From Bacillota bacterium (lineage in GTDB: Bacteria; Bacillota; Clostridia; Lachnospirales; Lachnospiraceae), in contig JAFADH010000335.1 of the NCBI GenBank assembly GCA_023424995.1, positions 1-20,220 on the forward strand: a DNA stretch of 20,220 bases, written 5' to 3'. A program made the position numbers and the translations under genes. How positions within the stretch are numbered: the stretch's first letter is position 1; every line of letters starts with the position of its first letter. Below are positions 1 to 7,721 of this stretch, in pieces. The notes under the pieces are model-generated. The model made no database searches and had not been told where the DNA came from. It saw only the letters and a program-made list of their open reading frames with translations.

Positions 1-169
1 ATATGGAAATATGGAAATATGGAAATATGGAAATATGGAAATATGGAATTATGGAAATATGGAAATATGGAAATATGGAAATATGGAAATATGGAAATAT
101 AGAAATATGGAAATATGGAAATATGGAAATATGGAAATATGGAAATATGGAAATATGGAATATATGGAA
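1..169. repeat. 8-bp tandem repeat (ATATGGAA), about 21 copies
   Basis: The unit ATATGGAA runs head to tail from the first base of the window. Twenty units lie in strict 8-bp phase up to position 160. Only two are variant: TTATGGAA at 49-56 and ATATAGAA at 97-104. One further unit (162-169) is shifted by a single inserted T, and a degenerate one follows. The array probably extends beyond the left edge. Because 8 is not a multiple of 3, each strand reads the same 8-residue cycle in all three frames, with no stop codon in any of the six frames, so the open frames here are not evidence of a gene. Low divergence between units suggests recent slippage or expansion. There are no spacers, so it is not a CRISPR. 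Confidence 0.97.
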
Positions 170-184
170 TATATGAGTATATGA

Positions 185-265
185 CTAATCATCCATGAGA
201 TGGTTAAGGATGATGCCGGACATGGTAAGGCCTTCAAGAGTCTGTTAGACAGATATTTTATATAG
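185..265 (+). pseudogene. C-terminal remnant of a rubrerythrin-family gene
   Basis: Read in the frame of position 194, this stretch encodes HEMVKDDAGHGKAFKSLLDR followed by YFI and a TAG stop at 263-265. The pattern HExxKDxAxHGxAFxxLLxRYF is the carboxy-terminal helix of clostridial rubrerythrin and ferritin-like di-iron proteins, where the E and H residues help bind the di-iron centre used to reduce peroxide. Reading upstream in the same frame, a TGA at 182-184 closes the frame. Before that lies the octanucleotide repeat, so no intact N-terminal part is joined to it. It is best read as a gene broken by the repeat or by a rearrangement next to it. The rest of the gene, if it survives, would lie left of the window. 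Family assignment from 23 residues is recognition of a motif, not an alignment. Confidence 0.6.
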
Positions 266-348
266 GACCTGTTTATTAAATTGCTTATCCCTAAAGCATA
301 TATTACCTCCTCAGTATATATGCTTCCCCCTTATATATTGTTCCCAGC

Positions 349-388
349 ACGTAAGATATGCCCCGTTCCCACGGGGCATATCTTACGT
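349..388. terminator. perfect 18-bp inverted repeat, possible terminator
   Basis: The arms at 349-366 and 371-388 are perfect reverse complements of 18 bases, separated by the 4-base loop TCCC. The stem has a GC-rich head (CCCCGT/ACGGGG) and an AT-rich foot. It lies 83 bases after the stop codon of the rubrerythrin remnant, a normal position for its terminator. No run of T follows directly on either strand, so intrinsic termination would be weak. A mobile palindromic element or protein-binding site is an alternative. Confidence 0.6.
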
Positions 389-629
389 TGTCCTATATGT
401 TTATTTCAATATTATGCAAATCAATATAAGGGATACCTGCAGAACATCATTATTTCATTTTTGTATGATACGAACGTATCTGCAGATATTCCATATCATC
501 TTAGTCTCTGCTTCATGTTTATGAAGGATCGGCTGTGCTGCGGATGAAGTAATATTTATTAGAATAATTCATAGAATACGGGTTATAACAAATTTTTTGA
601 AATATGCAGCAACAAGAAGCTAAGAAATA
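389..629. other. intergenic stretch without a recognisable gene
   Basis: I see no coding sequence with a ribosome binding site here. The only structure is a small dyad GATACG-AA-CGTATC at about 467-480. The long open frame that crosses 281-547 runs straight through the palindrome and has no start context, so I do not treat it as a gene. Confidence 0.5.
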
Positions 630-659
630 TTGACATAATATCCAGGAATGTGCTAAAAT
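630..659 (+). promoter_or_regulatory. sigma-A type promoter for the chemoreceptor gene
   Basis: TTGACA at 630-635 and TAAAAT at 654-659 are separated by 18 bases. The -35 box is a perfect match and the -10 box differs at one base. The predicted transcript starts near 666 and gives a leader of about 84 bases before the GTG start at 750. Confidence 0.7.
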
Positions 660-690
660 CAAACAATAATTTGATTATGCAATTAAGCCA

Positions 691-724
691 AGGGAGGTGT
701 TGAAAGACACTTCCCTGCTTTTTT
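691..724 (+). terminator. intrinsic terminator inside the chemoreceptor leader
   Basis: AGGGAGGTGT (691-700) pairs with ACACTTCCCT (707-716) over 10 bp with one G-U pair, a 6-base loop, and is followed by GC and six T residues (719-724). It sits after the promoter and about 10 bases before the AGGAGG ribosome binding site of the downstream gene. It should therefore stop transcription before the coding region unless something prevents it from folding. It could alternatively end a very short RNA. Confidence 0.75.
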
Positions 725-749
725 ATACAATAAGAGGAGGTATCTTAGG

Positions 750-2870
750 GTGAAGAGAAAACGCATGATAAAATCATTGGGGAATATTCTTAAGCGTAAA
801 AAAATCGATAGTTTTAAACCTGGAAGTATAAGCAGGAATGAGAGACTTTCGTTAAAATTAAGGCTTAGCCTTTCTCATATCCTGATCACTGCGATACCGG
901 TCTTATTAACTGTAATCATCGCTACGTCACAGGCTTCCTCTTCCTTATTGAATAAAGTAAATGACTCTAATCTTGCCTATACTACTCAGGCAACACAGAT
1001 GATTGATAATAATATAAGCAATATCGAGAATATGGTCACTACGATCGTATACAATTCGAATCTGAATACGACAGTGGGCAAGAATCCTTCGGATTATGAA
1101 GGCCCTTATGAGATGATGATAGAGCGGAAGGATAACTTTGACAGCGTGATTTTGGCTCTGCAATCCTCCAACAAGAATATCAAGAAGATATTTCTGGTGA
1201 AGGAAAATGAAATCATAGGCGCTGTTCCGAATGAGACCCAGCTGGCATTTGTCAATGAATGTGTAGCGAGCTATAACACAGGTGATATTCAGGAGGACAA
1301 GCCTAAGATCTGGTACTACGATGATGCTTATATCTATGTCCTGAAGAATATCAACAGTTTTCAAAACGGCAGGTATATCGGAGTCCTGGTAATGCAGATT
1401 GATAAGCAGATGTTCCTGGATAATCTGAAGAATACCTTCGGCGGCCAGGCTAAGGTTGCATTACTGGATCCCGTTGGACAGATTATCCTGACACCTGAGG
1501 ACCAGGAGGCTATGGGGGAGTTAAAGTATTTTAATACGCTCAGGGAGAAGCTGGTGCAAAGTAAAGAAAAAGGAGAAGCAACAACCGGAATCTATACAAC
1601 CAGAGAAGGCTTTACCCGGGAAACCTCCATCATGTACGGCAACTGTTTAAATCAATGGATCTTTGTCATGCAGATACCGGTCAGCGAGATATTAGAGGAT
1701 ATTCAGAGACTACGGGTGATTTCTTTCCTGTTTGCCGCCATAACCGTAGCGGCTGCAGCTCTTATCGGAATCTGGCTGGCTATGTCCATCGCAAGGCCTA
1801 TCGATTATATCCGTAAGAAGCTTAAGCTGGTAGAACAGGGTAATCTGACCGTCTCGTCCGATATCGGCGGGAAATATGAGATCGGCCAGCTGTCACAAAG
1901 CTTTAACCATATGACGGCCAATATGAGGGAACTGCTGCAGAAGGTTGACAGTGCGGCGGAAACGGTATCCTCCAATTCCCATGAGCTGCAGCAGATTGCA
2001 GAGAATTCTGCGGATGCATCTTCCGAAATCGTACGGGCGGTTGAGTCCATCACCATAGGAGCGGAGGAACAGGCCAAGGAATCCGAAGAAGCGGCAACAG
2101 TCGTAAGGGAGCTGGTGGAGCTGGTGCACTCGGCAGAGACTCATTTCACAGAGGTTGTAAAAGCCACCGACAGCACCAGGCAGGCAAGCAGTAAAGCAAC
2201 CCGGACCATGGAGCATCTGACCGAAGCCACGAATGCGGCGGACGAACTGTCACAGGGTATCCGGCTGAGCATAAAGACCCTGGGCGAGAGAATTAATGAG
2301 ATATCGGGTATTATCCGAATGATCAATGACATAAGCGGGCAGACGAATCTACTGGCCCTTAATGCAGCCATAGAAGCGGCACGTGTGGGTGAAGCAGGTA
2401 AGGGCTTCGCAGTGGTTGCCGGTGAGGTCAATAAGCTTGCGGACCAATCAGCAGCTTCGGTTAAGAGCATAACCTCCATTATTAAGAATATTGTATCTGA
2501 GATGAAGCAGACAGAGACGATGATTGAGGAAGGTTCCTCTATCTATGTACAGCAGGGCGGAGCTGTGACCGATACCCAGGTCATATTCAGGGAAGTTGCC
2601 AATAATATGGATACTATATCGAAAAAGGTAGACTCCGTATATGAAATCATGGAGAAGATCGATCAGGTGAAGGATAAGGCGGCAGATGCCATTACCGGAA
2701 TTGCGGCGATAGCGCAGGAAGCTGCGGCGGCTACCGAAGAGGTTCTGGCAAGAGGTGAGGAACAGACTTCCACGGCAGAACAATTGAAGGGTATGTCTGT
2801 GGAGATGAAAGAGGTTATCAGCCTTATGCGAGAACAGATGGGGATGTTTACAATAGCAGATGCGGTATGA
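750..2870 (+). CDS. methyl-accepting chemotaxis protein
   Basis: This 706-residue membrane chemoreceptor senses an external signal and controls the CheA kinase. It has a basic cytoplasmic N-terminus, a first membrane segment at about residues 41-60, an extracellular sensor region of about 260 residues that resembles a double Cache domain in size and position, and a second membrane segment at about 322-346. A HAMP linker follows (about 347-395), then a long alanine/glutamate-rich coiled coil. The hairpin tip at about 532-560 contains the near-invariant IEAARVGEAGKGFAVVAGEV motif. No C-terminal CheR-tether pentapeptide is present; the protein ends in IADAV. The GTG start is chosen because AGGAGG at 735-740 is 9 bases upstream; the next ATG (765) is too far away. 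No chemotaxis genes are adjacent, so it is an orphan receptor. The ligand cannot be predicted. Confidence 0.95.
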   Translation: MKRKRMIKSLGNILKRKKIDSFKPGSISRNERLSLKLRLSLSHILITAIPVLLTVIIATSQASSSLLNKVNDSNLAYTTQATQMIDNNISNIENMVTTIVYNSNLNTTVGKNPSDYEGPYEMMIERKDNFDSVILALQSSNKNIKKIFLVKENEIIGAVPNETQLAFVNECVASYNTGDIQEDKPKIWYYDDAYIYVLKNINSFQNGRYIGVLVMQIDKQMFLDNLKNTFGGQAKVALLDPVGQIILTPEDQEAMGELKYFNTLREKLVQSKEKGEATTGIYTTREGFTRETSIMYGNCLNQWIFVMQIPVSEILEDIQRLRVISFLFAAITVAAAALIGIWLAMSIARPIDYIRKKLKLVEQGNLTVSSDIGGKYEIGQLSQSFNHMTANMRELLQKVDSAAETVSSNSHELQQIAENSADASSEIVRAVESITIGAEEQAKESEEAATVVRELVELVHSAETHFTEVVKATDSTRQASSKATRTMEHLTEATNAADELSQGIRLSIKTLGERINEISGIIRMINDISGQTNLLALNAAIEAARVGEAGKGFAVVAGEVNKLADQSAASVKSITSIIKNIVSEMKQTETMIEEGSSIYVQQGGAVTDTQVIFREVANNMDTISKKVDSVYEIMEKIDQVKDKAADAITGIAAIAQEAAAATEEVLARGEEQTSTAEQLKGMSVEMKEVISLMREQMGMFTIADAV

Positions 2871-2891
2871 TTTAAGTGATTAAGAAGGGAC

Positions 2892-2923
2892 GGTTCCGGG
2901 GAGGGGAAGTGCCCGGCGGAACC
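2892..2923 (+). terminator. GC-rich hairpin after the chemoreceptor gene
   Basis: GGTTCC (2892-2897) pairs with GGAACC (2918-2923), with further G/C pairing possible inside (GGG with CCC at 2912-2914). It lies 21 bases after the stop codon. There is no T run, so it may be only a weak or Rho-aided terminator, or a 3' stabilising hairpin. Confidence 0.4.
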
Positions 2924-3053
2924 TGATATTGGCTTGCTATACTTAAAAGCGTAATGGCATATGCCCTTTGTAAGACAAATTTAGTGACAGTACATCAGTT
3001 TATGTGATAGTATGTAACTGGTAGATAAATCTAAATTTCAGGAGGAACTTAAT

Positions 3054-3437
3054 ATGTCTAATCCTACAATTAATTTTGCATCAGTTACACTGGACTGTCC
3101 GAATCAAGAGGAGTTGGCAGATTTCTATACCGCATTATTGGGTTGGAACAAACAGCGGTTCGATGAAGAATGGCTTGGTGTTATTTCTCCGGATGAACAC
3201 ATATGCTTACTGTTTCAAGAGATAGAAGACTATATTCCCCCGGTTTGGCCAAATGAAAAAGGGAAACAGCAGCAAATGACACACTTGGACTTCACCTCGG
3301 CACCGAATGAAAAAGAGGCTGTTATAAGTCATGCACTGACTTGTGGTGCTGCTTTAGCTTCCGTACAGTATTCCGAAAATTATACGATTTTTATTGACCC
3401 GGTGGGACATCCTTTTTGCATTAGCTTTTTTGGTTAA
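3054..3437 (+). CDS. VOC superfamily (glyoxalase/bleomycin resistance-like) protein
   Basis: The 127-residue product is the size of a single vicinal-oxygen-chelate module pair. The N-terminal half has the ASVTLDCPNQEELADFYTAL pattern (strand, then a helix ending in FYxxLLGW) typical of these folds. The C-terminal half has THLDF and, near the end, FIDPVGHPFCI, which matches the common DPxGHPFCL ending of the family. H79-like and late acidic or His positions could bind metal, but I cannot tell whether the site is catalytic. AGGAGG lies 8 bases before the ATG. The gene stands alone between the chemoreceptor and a bidirectional terminator, so context gives no substrate. It may be a small metabolite-binding or detoxifying protein. 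Confidence 0.85.
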   Translation: MSNPTINFASVTLDCPNQEELADFYTALLGWNKQRFDEEWLGVISPDEHICLLFQEIEDYIPPVWPNEKGKQQQMTHLDFTSAPNEKEAVISHALTCGAALASVQYSENYTIFIDPVGHPFCISFFG

Positions 3438-3484
3438 TATGCCGTGTGTAAAAAGGAGCTTTGCCCCTCTTAATTTTCCCATAG

Positions 3485-3531
3485 GAAAAGGTGATATACA
3501 GCCCTTGCACGGGGTGTATATCACCTTTTCT
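3485..3531. terminator. bidirectional intrinsic terminator between VOC gene and hydA
   Basis: A 16-base arm beginning GAAAAGGTGATATACA (about 3485-3500) is the exact complement of the arm at about 3516-3531, with a further short CCC/GGG pairing in the loop region. Read from either side the stem ends in a T-rich run, so it serves the plus-strand VOC gene and the minus-strand hydrogenase operon, which converge here. A second small hairpin (GCCC-TTC-GGGC) lies just beyond it. Confidence 0.85.
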
Positions 3532-3643
3532 TGTACCAGCCCTTCGGGCCGTATTGTTACAGGCGGGATAAGCGTGAGCTGCAGAGCGGTATCGTCAGCT
3601 ATGTGAGCCTCCGGATGCCGTATCTGCTTTTGTTCCTTTACGC

Positions 3644-5398
3644 CTAAAAATTTATCTGATTAACTGCTCTCTCCACATAGGTCGTATGCAGCACCTCATG
3701 TGCTTTGTGGCTGCCCGGTTTCTTAAGGTACTCGTTATAGAGAATCTGTATGGATTCATTCTCGTGGGATTTTCTGACCGCACTCTTTGCATCCTGATCA
3801 TATAATGCTTTGGCACGAAGAGCCCTGATATCGTTAAAGTTTCTCACTACAGCGGGCTGATGGGGCTGGCCGCCGCCGTTGACACAGCCGCCGGGGCATC
3901 CCATGATCTCGATGAAGTGATAATTTGCAGTACCTTCCTTCACGGCATCAAGGAGCTTTCTTGCATTGGCAAGACCGGAAGCAACGGCTACATTCACTTC
4001 AAGGCCGGCAACCTGATAGGTGGCCTCTTTAATACCCTTGGTGCCTCTGACTTCCTTGAAATCAAGGTTAGCCAGCTCTTCCCCGGTTAAGGTCTCAACT
4101 GCTGTTCTTAAGGCTGCTTCCATAACGCCGCCGGTTGCACCGAAGATCACTGCGGCACCGGAGGACCTGCCAAGCGGGTCGTCGAACTGCTCCTCCGGCA
4201 GGGATAAGAAATTAATTCCTACGCGTTCGATCATCCTTGCAAGCTCTCTGGTAGTTATGGAGATATCCACATCCGGTACTCCGGCGGCACTCTGATCCGG
4301 ACGGTTGATCTCGAATTTCTTAGCGGTGCAGGGCATTACGCTGACCATTATGATATCCTTGGGATCAATTCCGTTCTTCTCCGCAAAGTAGGTCTTTGTT
4401 ATGGCGCCGAACATCTGCTGAGGTGATTTGCAGCTGGACAGGTTCTCCAGCATATCGGGATAATAATGCTCGCAGTATTTGATCCATCCGGGGGAACAGG
4501 AGGTGATCAGCGGTAATTTGCCCCCGTTGGAGATGCGGTCAATAAGCTCATGGGCTTCCTCCATGATGGTTAAATCGGCCGCAAAGTTTGTATCGAATAT
4601 CTTATCAAAGCCCAGGCGGCGAAGTGCGGCTACCATCTGCCCTTCCACATTGGTTCCGATGGGCAGGCCGAAAGCTTCCCCAAGAGCGGCCCGTACTGCG
4701 GGAGCGGATTGGACGATGACATATTTTGAGGGATCTGCAAGAGCTGCGAATACCTCATCCGTATAATCCTTTTCAAATAAAGCGCCGGTCGGACAGACAG
4801 CGATACACTGACCGCAGGATACACAGCTGGTTTCCCCCAGGCCCATATCAAAGGCACAGGAGATGTTGGTATCAAAGCCGCGTTCATTGGCTCCGATGAC
4901 GCCGATTCCCTGAACCTTGTCACATGCGGCGGAGCAGCGTCTGCAGAGGATGCATTTGTTATTGTCACGTACCATATGGGCTGAAGTGTTATCCAGTGCA
5001 TAGTGGGTCCGAGAGCCGTCATACAGGTGTTCATCCTTGACATTAAGGTCATTGCAGAGCTTCTGCAGCTCACAATTGCCGCTGCGTACACAGGACAGGC
5101 ATTTTCTGTCGTGGTCGGACAGGATGAGCTCCAGGGTCTTCTTACGGGAAGCAAGTACCTTGGGTGAATTGGTGATGATCTCCATGCCTTCCGCAACAGG
5201 GTACATACAGGAAGCCACCAAGCTTCTGGCACCCTTAACTTCTACGACACAGATGCGGCAGGCACCGATTTCATTGATATCCTTTAAGTAACACAGGGTA
5301 GGGATATCAATGCAGGCAAGCTTTGCTGCTTCTAGTATGGTGGCATTCTTAGGCACTTGAAGCGGCATACCATTTATTTTAATATTAACAGTTTCCAT
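3644..5398 (-). CDS. hydA: [FeFe] hydrogenase catalytic subunit HydA (NAD-linked, probably electron-bifurcating)
   Basis: This 584-residue protein interconverts protons and H2 at an H-cluster. In order: an N-terminal [2Fe-2S] domain with Cys motifs around residues 35-65; the His-ligated [4Fe-4S] motif HDRKCLSCVRSGNCELQKLC; two [4Fe-4S] ferredoxin motifs (CILCRRCSAAC and CVSCGQCIAVC); then the H-cluster domain. All three catalytic signatures are intact: TSCSPGW at about 301, MPCTAKKFE at about 357, and EIMGCPGGCVNGGGQP with Cys at about 501 and 505. It stops soon after the third motif and has no extra C-terminal iron-sulfur domain, unlike the longer Thermotoga HydA. GGAGG lies 5 bases before the ATG. 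It is last in an operon with NuoE- and NuoF-like subunits, the HydABC arrangement that couples H2 to both NAD(H) and ferredoxin. Cytoplasmic. Confidence 0.97.
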   Translation of the reverse strand: METVNIKINGMPLQVPKNATILEAAKLACIDIPTLCYLKDINEIGACRICVVEVKGARSLVASCMYPVAEGMEIITNSPKVLASRKKTLELILSDHDRKCLSCVRSGNCELQKLCNDLNVKDEHLYDGSRTHYALDNTSAHMVRDNNKCILCRRCSAACDKVQGIGVIGANERGFDTNISCAFDMGLGETSCVSCGQCIAVCPTGALFEKDYTDEVFAALADPSKYVIVQSAPAVRAALGEAFGLPIGTNVEGQMVAALRRLGFDKIFDTNFAADLTIMEEAHELIDRISNGGKLPLITSCSPGWIKYCEHYYPDMLENLSSCKSPQQMFGAITKTYFAEKNGIDPKDIIMVSVMPCTAKKFEINRPDQSAAGVPDVDISITTRELARMIERVGINFLSLPEEQFDDPLGRSSGAAVIFGATGGVMEAALRTAVETLTGEELANLDFKEVRGTKGIKEATYQVAGLEVNVAVASGLANARKLLDAVKEGTANYHFIEIMGCPGGCVNGGGQPHQPAVVRNFNDIRALRAKALYDQDAKSAVRKSHENESIQILYNEYLKKPGSHKAHEVLHTTYVERAVNQINF

Positions 5399-5480
5399 CT
5401 TAACCTCCGTTTTCTTAAATGTACTGAAAGACTAAATCGTTATGCGCAGTGTATTTTCTCGTTATATCTATGCTGAAGCA

Positions 5481-7268
5481 TTACTTCTTGGAGATGGCAC
5501 CGAACTTGCATTTTTCCATGCAGGCACCGCACTTAATACATTTACTCTGGTCGATCAGATGCACTTCCTTCACCTTGCCTGCAATAGCACCGTTCGGACA
5601 TACCCTTGCGCAGAGCGTACAGCCCTTACATTTCCCGGCATCGATTATGTAGGAGAGAAGCGCCTTACATACGCCGGCGGGACATTTACGGTCTACAACA
5701 TGGGATACGTATTCGTCTTTAAAATATCGCAGGGTGGATAATACCGGATTTGGAGCGGTCTGGCCCAGTCCGCAGAGCGCATTGTCCTTGATATAATAGC
5801 AGAGATCCTCTAATTTATCCAGATCCTCCATGGTTCCCTGGCCATTGGTGATCTTATCAAGGATCTCATGAAGACGCTTGGTGCCGATACGGCAGGGAGT
5901 ACATTTGCCGCAGGACTCATCTACGGTGAATTCCAGGAAGAACTTTGCGATGTCCACCATACAGTTGTCTTCATCCATAACGATTAATCCGCCGGAGCCC
6001 ATCATGGAGCCGATGCTGATTAAGTTATCGTAATCAATGGGAATATCAAAATGGGAGGTGGGAATGCAGCCGCCGGAAGGACCGCCGGTCTGAGCTGCCT
6101 TGAACTTCTTGCCGTTGGGGATACCGCCGCCGATTTCCTCAACCACTTCGCGGAGCGGCGTTCCCATGGGGATCTCAACAAGACCGGTATTATTAATCTT
6201 GCCGCCCAGGGCGAATACCTTGGTTCCCTTGGATTTCTCAGTGCCCATGGAAGCGAACCATTCTGCGCCGTTCAGGATAATCTGCGGAATATTAGCATAA
6301 GTCTCAACGTTATTTAAGATGGTAGGCTTCTGGAATAACCCCTTTTGTGCAGGGAACGGAGGACGGGGACGGGGTTCACCGCGGTTGCCCTCGATGGAGG
6401 TCATAAGAGCTGTCTCCTCACCGCATACGAAAGCTCCTGCACCAAGCCTTAATTCTATATCAAAATTAAAATCGCTGCCGAATATATTCTTGCCCAGCAG
6501 ACCATATTCTCTGGCCTGGTCGATGGCGATTTCCAACCGGTCTACAGCGATTGGGTATTCTGCACGTACATAGATATAACCCTGGGTCGCACCGATGGCA
6601 TATCCTGCGATAGCCATAGCCTCCAGTACCACATGAGGGTCGCCCTCTAATACGGAACGGTCCATGAAAGCACCTGGGTCACCTTCATCCGCATTGCAAC
6701 AGACATATTTCTGGTCGGCGTCATTGCCTTTGGCAAGCTTCCACTTAAGACCGGTGGGGAAACCGCCGCCGCCTCGGCCTCTTAAGCCGCTGTCCAGGAT
6801 GGTTTGGATTACCTGGTCCGGTGTATATTCTGTCAGAACCCTGCCAAGTGCCTCATATCCGCCGGTTCCGATATATTCATCAATTTCCTCCGGATTAATT
6901 ACGCCGCAATTACGGAGGGCGATTCTATGCTGTTTTTTATAGAAGTTGGTTTCATTCAGGGATTTAAGCCCCTCTTCGGTAACCATTTCCTTATATACAA
7001 GACGGGTTACGATACGTCCCTTCAGCAGATGCTCGGATACGATCTCCGGAACATCCTCCTCCGTTACCATGGCATAGAAGGTTGCTTCCGGATAAATAAT
7101 CATAATGGGTCCTAAGGCGCATAGGCCATGACAGCCGGTCTGTACTACGGCTACCTCTCCCGCGAGTTCATTCTTCTTAAGCTCTGCCCGCAGGGATTCG
7201 ATTATCCGGGCACTTCCAGAAGAAGTACATCCGGTACCACCGCAGACTAATACATGTGAACGATACAT
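5481..7268 (-). CDS. hydB: NuoF-like NAD(H)/FMN subunit of the hydrogenase complex (HydB)
   Basis: The 595-residue protein is the flavin and NAD(H)-binding subunit that feeds or takes electrons from HydA. Residues 1-90 form a thioredoxin-fold [2Fe-2S] domain with Cys 9, 14, 46 and 50 (CGGTGC and GCHGLC). The NuoF core follows: the glycine-rich loop GLRGRGGGGFPTGLKW at 161-176, NADEGDPGAF at 192-201, and a [4Fe-4S] motif ESCGKCTPCRIG near residue 460. The C-terminus adds two [4Fe-4S] ferredoxin motifs (CKGCTLCARVC at 547-557, CIKCGACMEKC at 577-587). This three-part fusion is typical of HydB of bifurcating hydrogenases and of NADP-reducing HndC-type proteins. AAGGAGG lies 7 bases before the ATG. 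It is 18 bases downstream of the small ferredoxin gene and 82 bases upstream of hydA. Confidence 0.95.
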   Translation of the reverse strand: MYRSHVLVCGGTGCTSSGSARIIESLRAELKKNELAGEVAVVQTGCHGLCALGPIMIIYPEATFYAMVTEEDVPEIVSEHLLKGRIVTRLVYKEMVTEEGLKSLNETNFYKKQHRIALRNCGVINPEEIDEYIGTGGYEALGRVLTEYTPDQVIQTILDSGLRGRGGGGFPTGLKWKLAKGNDADQKYVCCNADEGDPGAFMDRSVLEGDPHVVLEAMAIAGYAIGATQGYIYVRAEYPIAVDRLEIAIDQAREYGLLGKNIFGSDFNFDIELRLGAGAFVCGEETALMTSIEGNRGEPRPRPPFPAQKGLFQKPTILNNVETYANIPQIILNGAEWFASMGTEKSKGTKVFALGGKINNTGLVEIPMGTPLREVVEEIGGGIPNGKKFKAAQTGGPSGGCIPTSHFDIPIDYDNLISIGSMMGSGGLIVMDEDNCMVDIAKFFLEFTVDESCGKCTPCRIGTKRLHEILDKITNGQGTMEDLDKLEDLCYYIKDNALCGLGQTAPNPVLSTLRYFKDEYVSHVVDRKCPAGVCKALLSYIIDAGKCKGCTLCARVCPNGAIAGKVKEVHLIDQSKCIKCGACMEKCKFGAISKK

Positions 7269-7286
7269 TGTGTGTCCTCCTTCCGG

Positions 7287-7658
7287 TTAACCGAGCACTT
7301 CGGCAATTGTATATTTTGATACGACATGACCGCGGATCAGGTGCTGGGCTACAATTTCCTCAGCCTTCTCAGGGGTCATCTTCACATAGGTTACTTTATC
7401 TTTACCGGGCTCAAGTATTTCTACGATGGGCTCGTACTGGCATAAGCCGATACAACCGGTCTGGGTCACTGTAACATTGGTTAGCCCGTTGGCCTGAACA
7501 GCATCAGAAAGTGCGGTAAGAACCGGTCTTGCACCGCTGGCGATACCGCAGGTAGCCATACCGACGATAACACGGGTCTGATCGCTTGTTTCACTGCGGA
7601 TACCGATCTGACCTTGCATCCTTTCTCTGATTGCCTTAAGCTCTTCAAGAGATTTCAT
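7287..7658 (-). CDS. stand-alone thioredoxin-like [2Fe-2S] ferredoxin of the hydrogenase operon
   Basis: The 123-residue product has the fold pattern of the NuoE/HydB N-terminal thioredoxin-like ferredoxins, with the second half of the cluster motif clear as TGCIGLC (Cys 69 and 73). In the first half only one cysteine is present (Cys 37 in ATCGIASGAR), where HydB has CGGTGC. The whole protein contains only three cysteines, so one ligand of a classical four-Cys [2Fe-2S] site is missing or replaced. A conserved-looking C-terminal helix (EKAEEIVAQHLIRGHVVSKY) resembles the linker that follows the same domain in HydB. AAGGAGG precedes the ATG. Its place between the ATPase and hydB suggests an accessory electron-transfer or structural subunit. 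Confidence 0.88.
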   Translation of the reverse strand: MKSLEELKAIRERMQGQIGIRSETSDQTRVIVGMATCGIASGARPVLTALSDAVQANGLTNVTVTQTGCIGLCQYEPIVEILEPGKDKVTYVKMTPEKAEEIVAQHLIRGHVVSKYTIAEVLG

Positions 7659-7721
7659 GCTAATCCTCCTTTAAATAATAAGTCTTACGATGTTTTCATA
7701 GGGAGAAAATTCGCCGGGTAC

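Noticed and set aside
1..169. CRISPR array
   Set aside because: The units are 8 bp, contiguous, and have no spacers.
49..237. Minus-strand open frame with a repeated IFPYFHIS cycle
   Set aside because: It is only the translation of the 8-bp repeat, which is open in all six frames, and it runs antisense to the rubrerythrin remnant with no ribosome binding site.
281..547. 88-residue plus-strand open frame
   Set aside because: It crosses the perfect palindrome, starts at TTG without a ribosome binding site, and has no recognisable composition or motif.
667..703. Leader peptide MQLSQGRC in the chemoreceptor leader
   Set aside because: The ATG has no ribosome binding site and the codons show no regulatory run.
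660..724. c-di-GMP riboswitch upstream of the chemoreceptor
   Set aside because: There are only about 25 bases between the predicted transcript start and the terminator, too few for the aptamer, and no GEMM-type conserved bases are seen.
4630..5232. 200-residue minus-strand open frame
   Set aside because: It is an alternative frame inside hydA, whose iron-sulfur motifs are unmistakable in the other frame.
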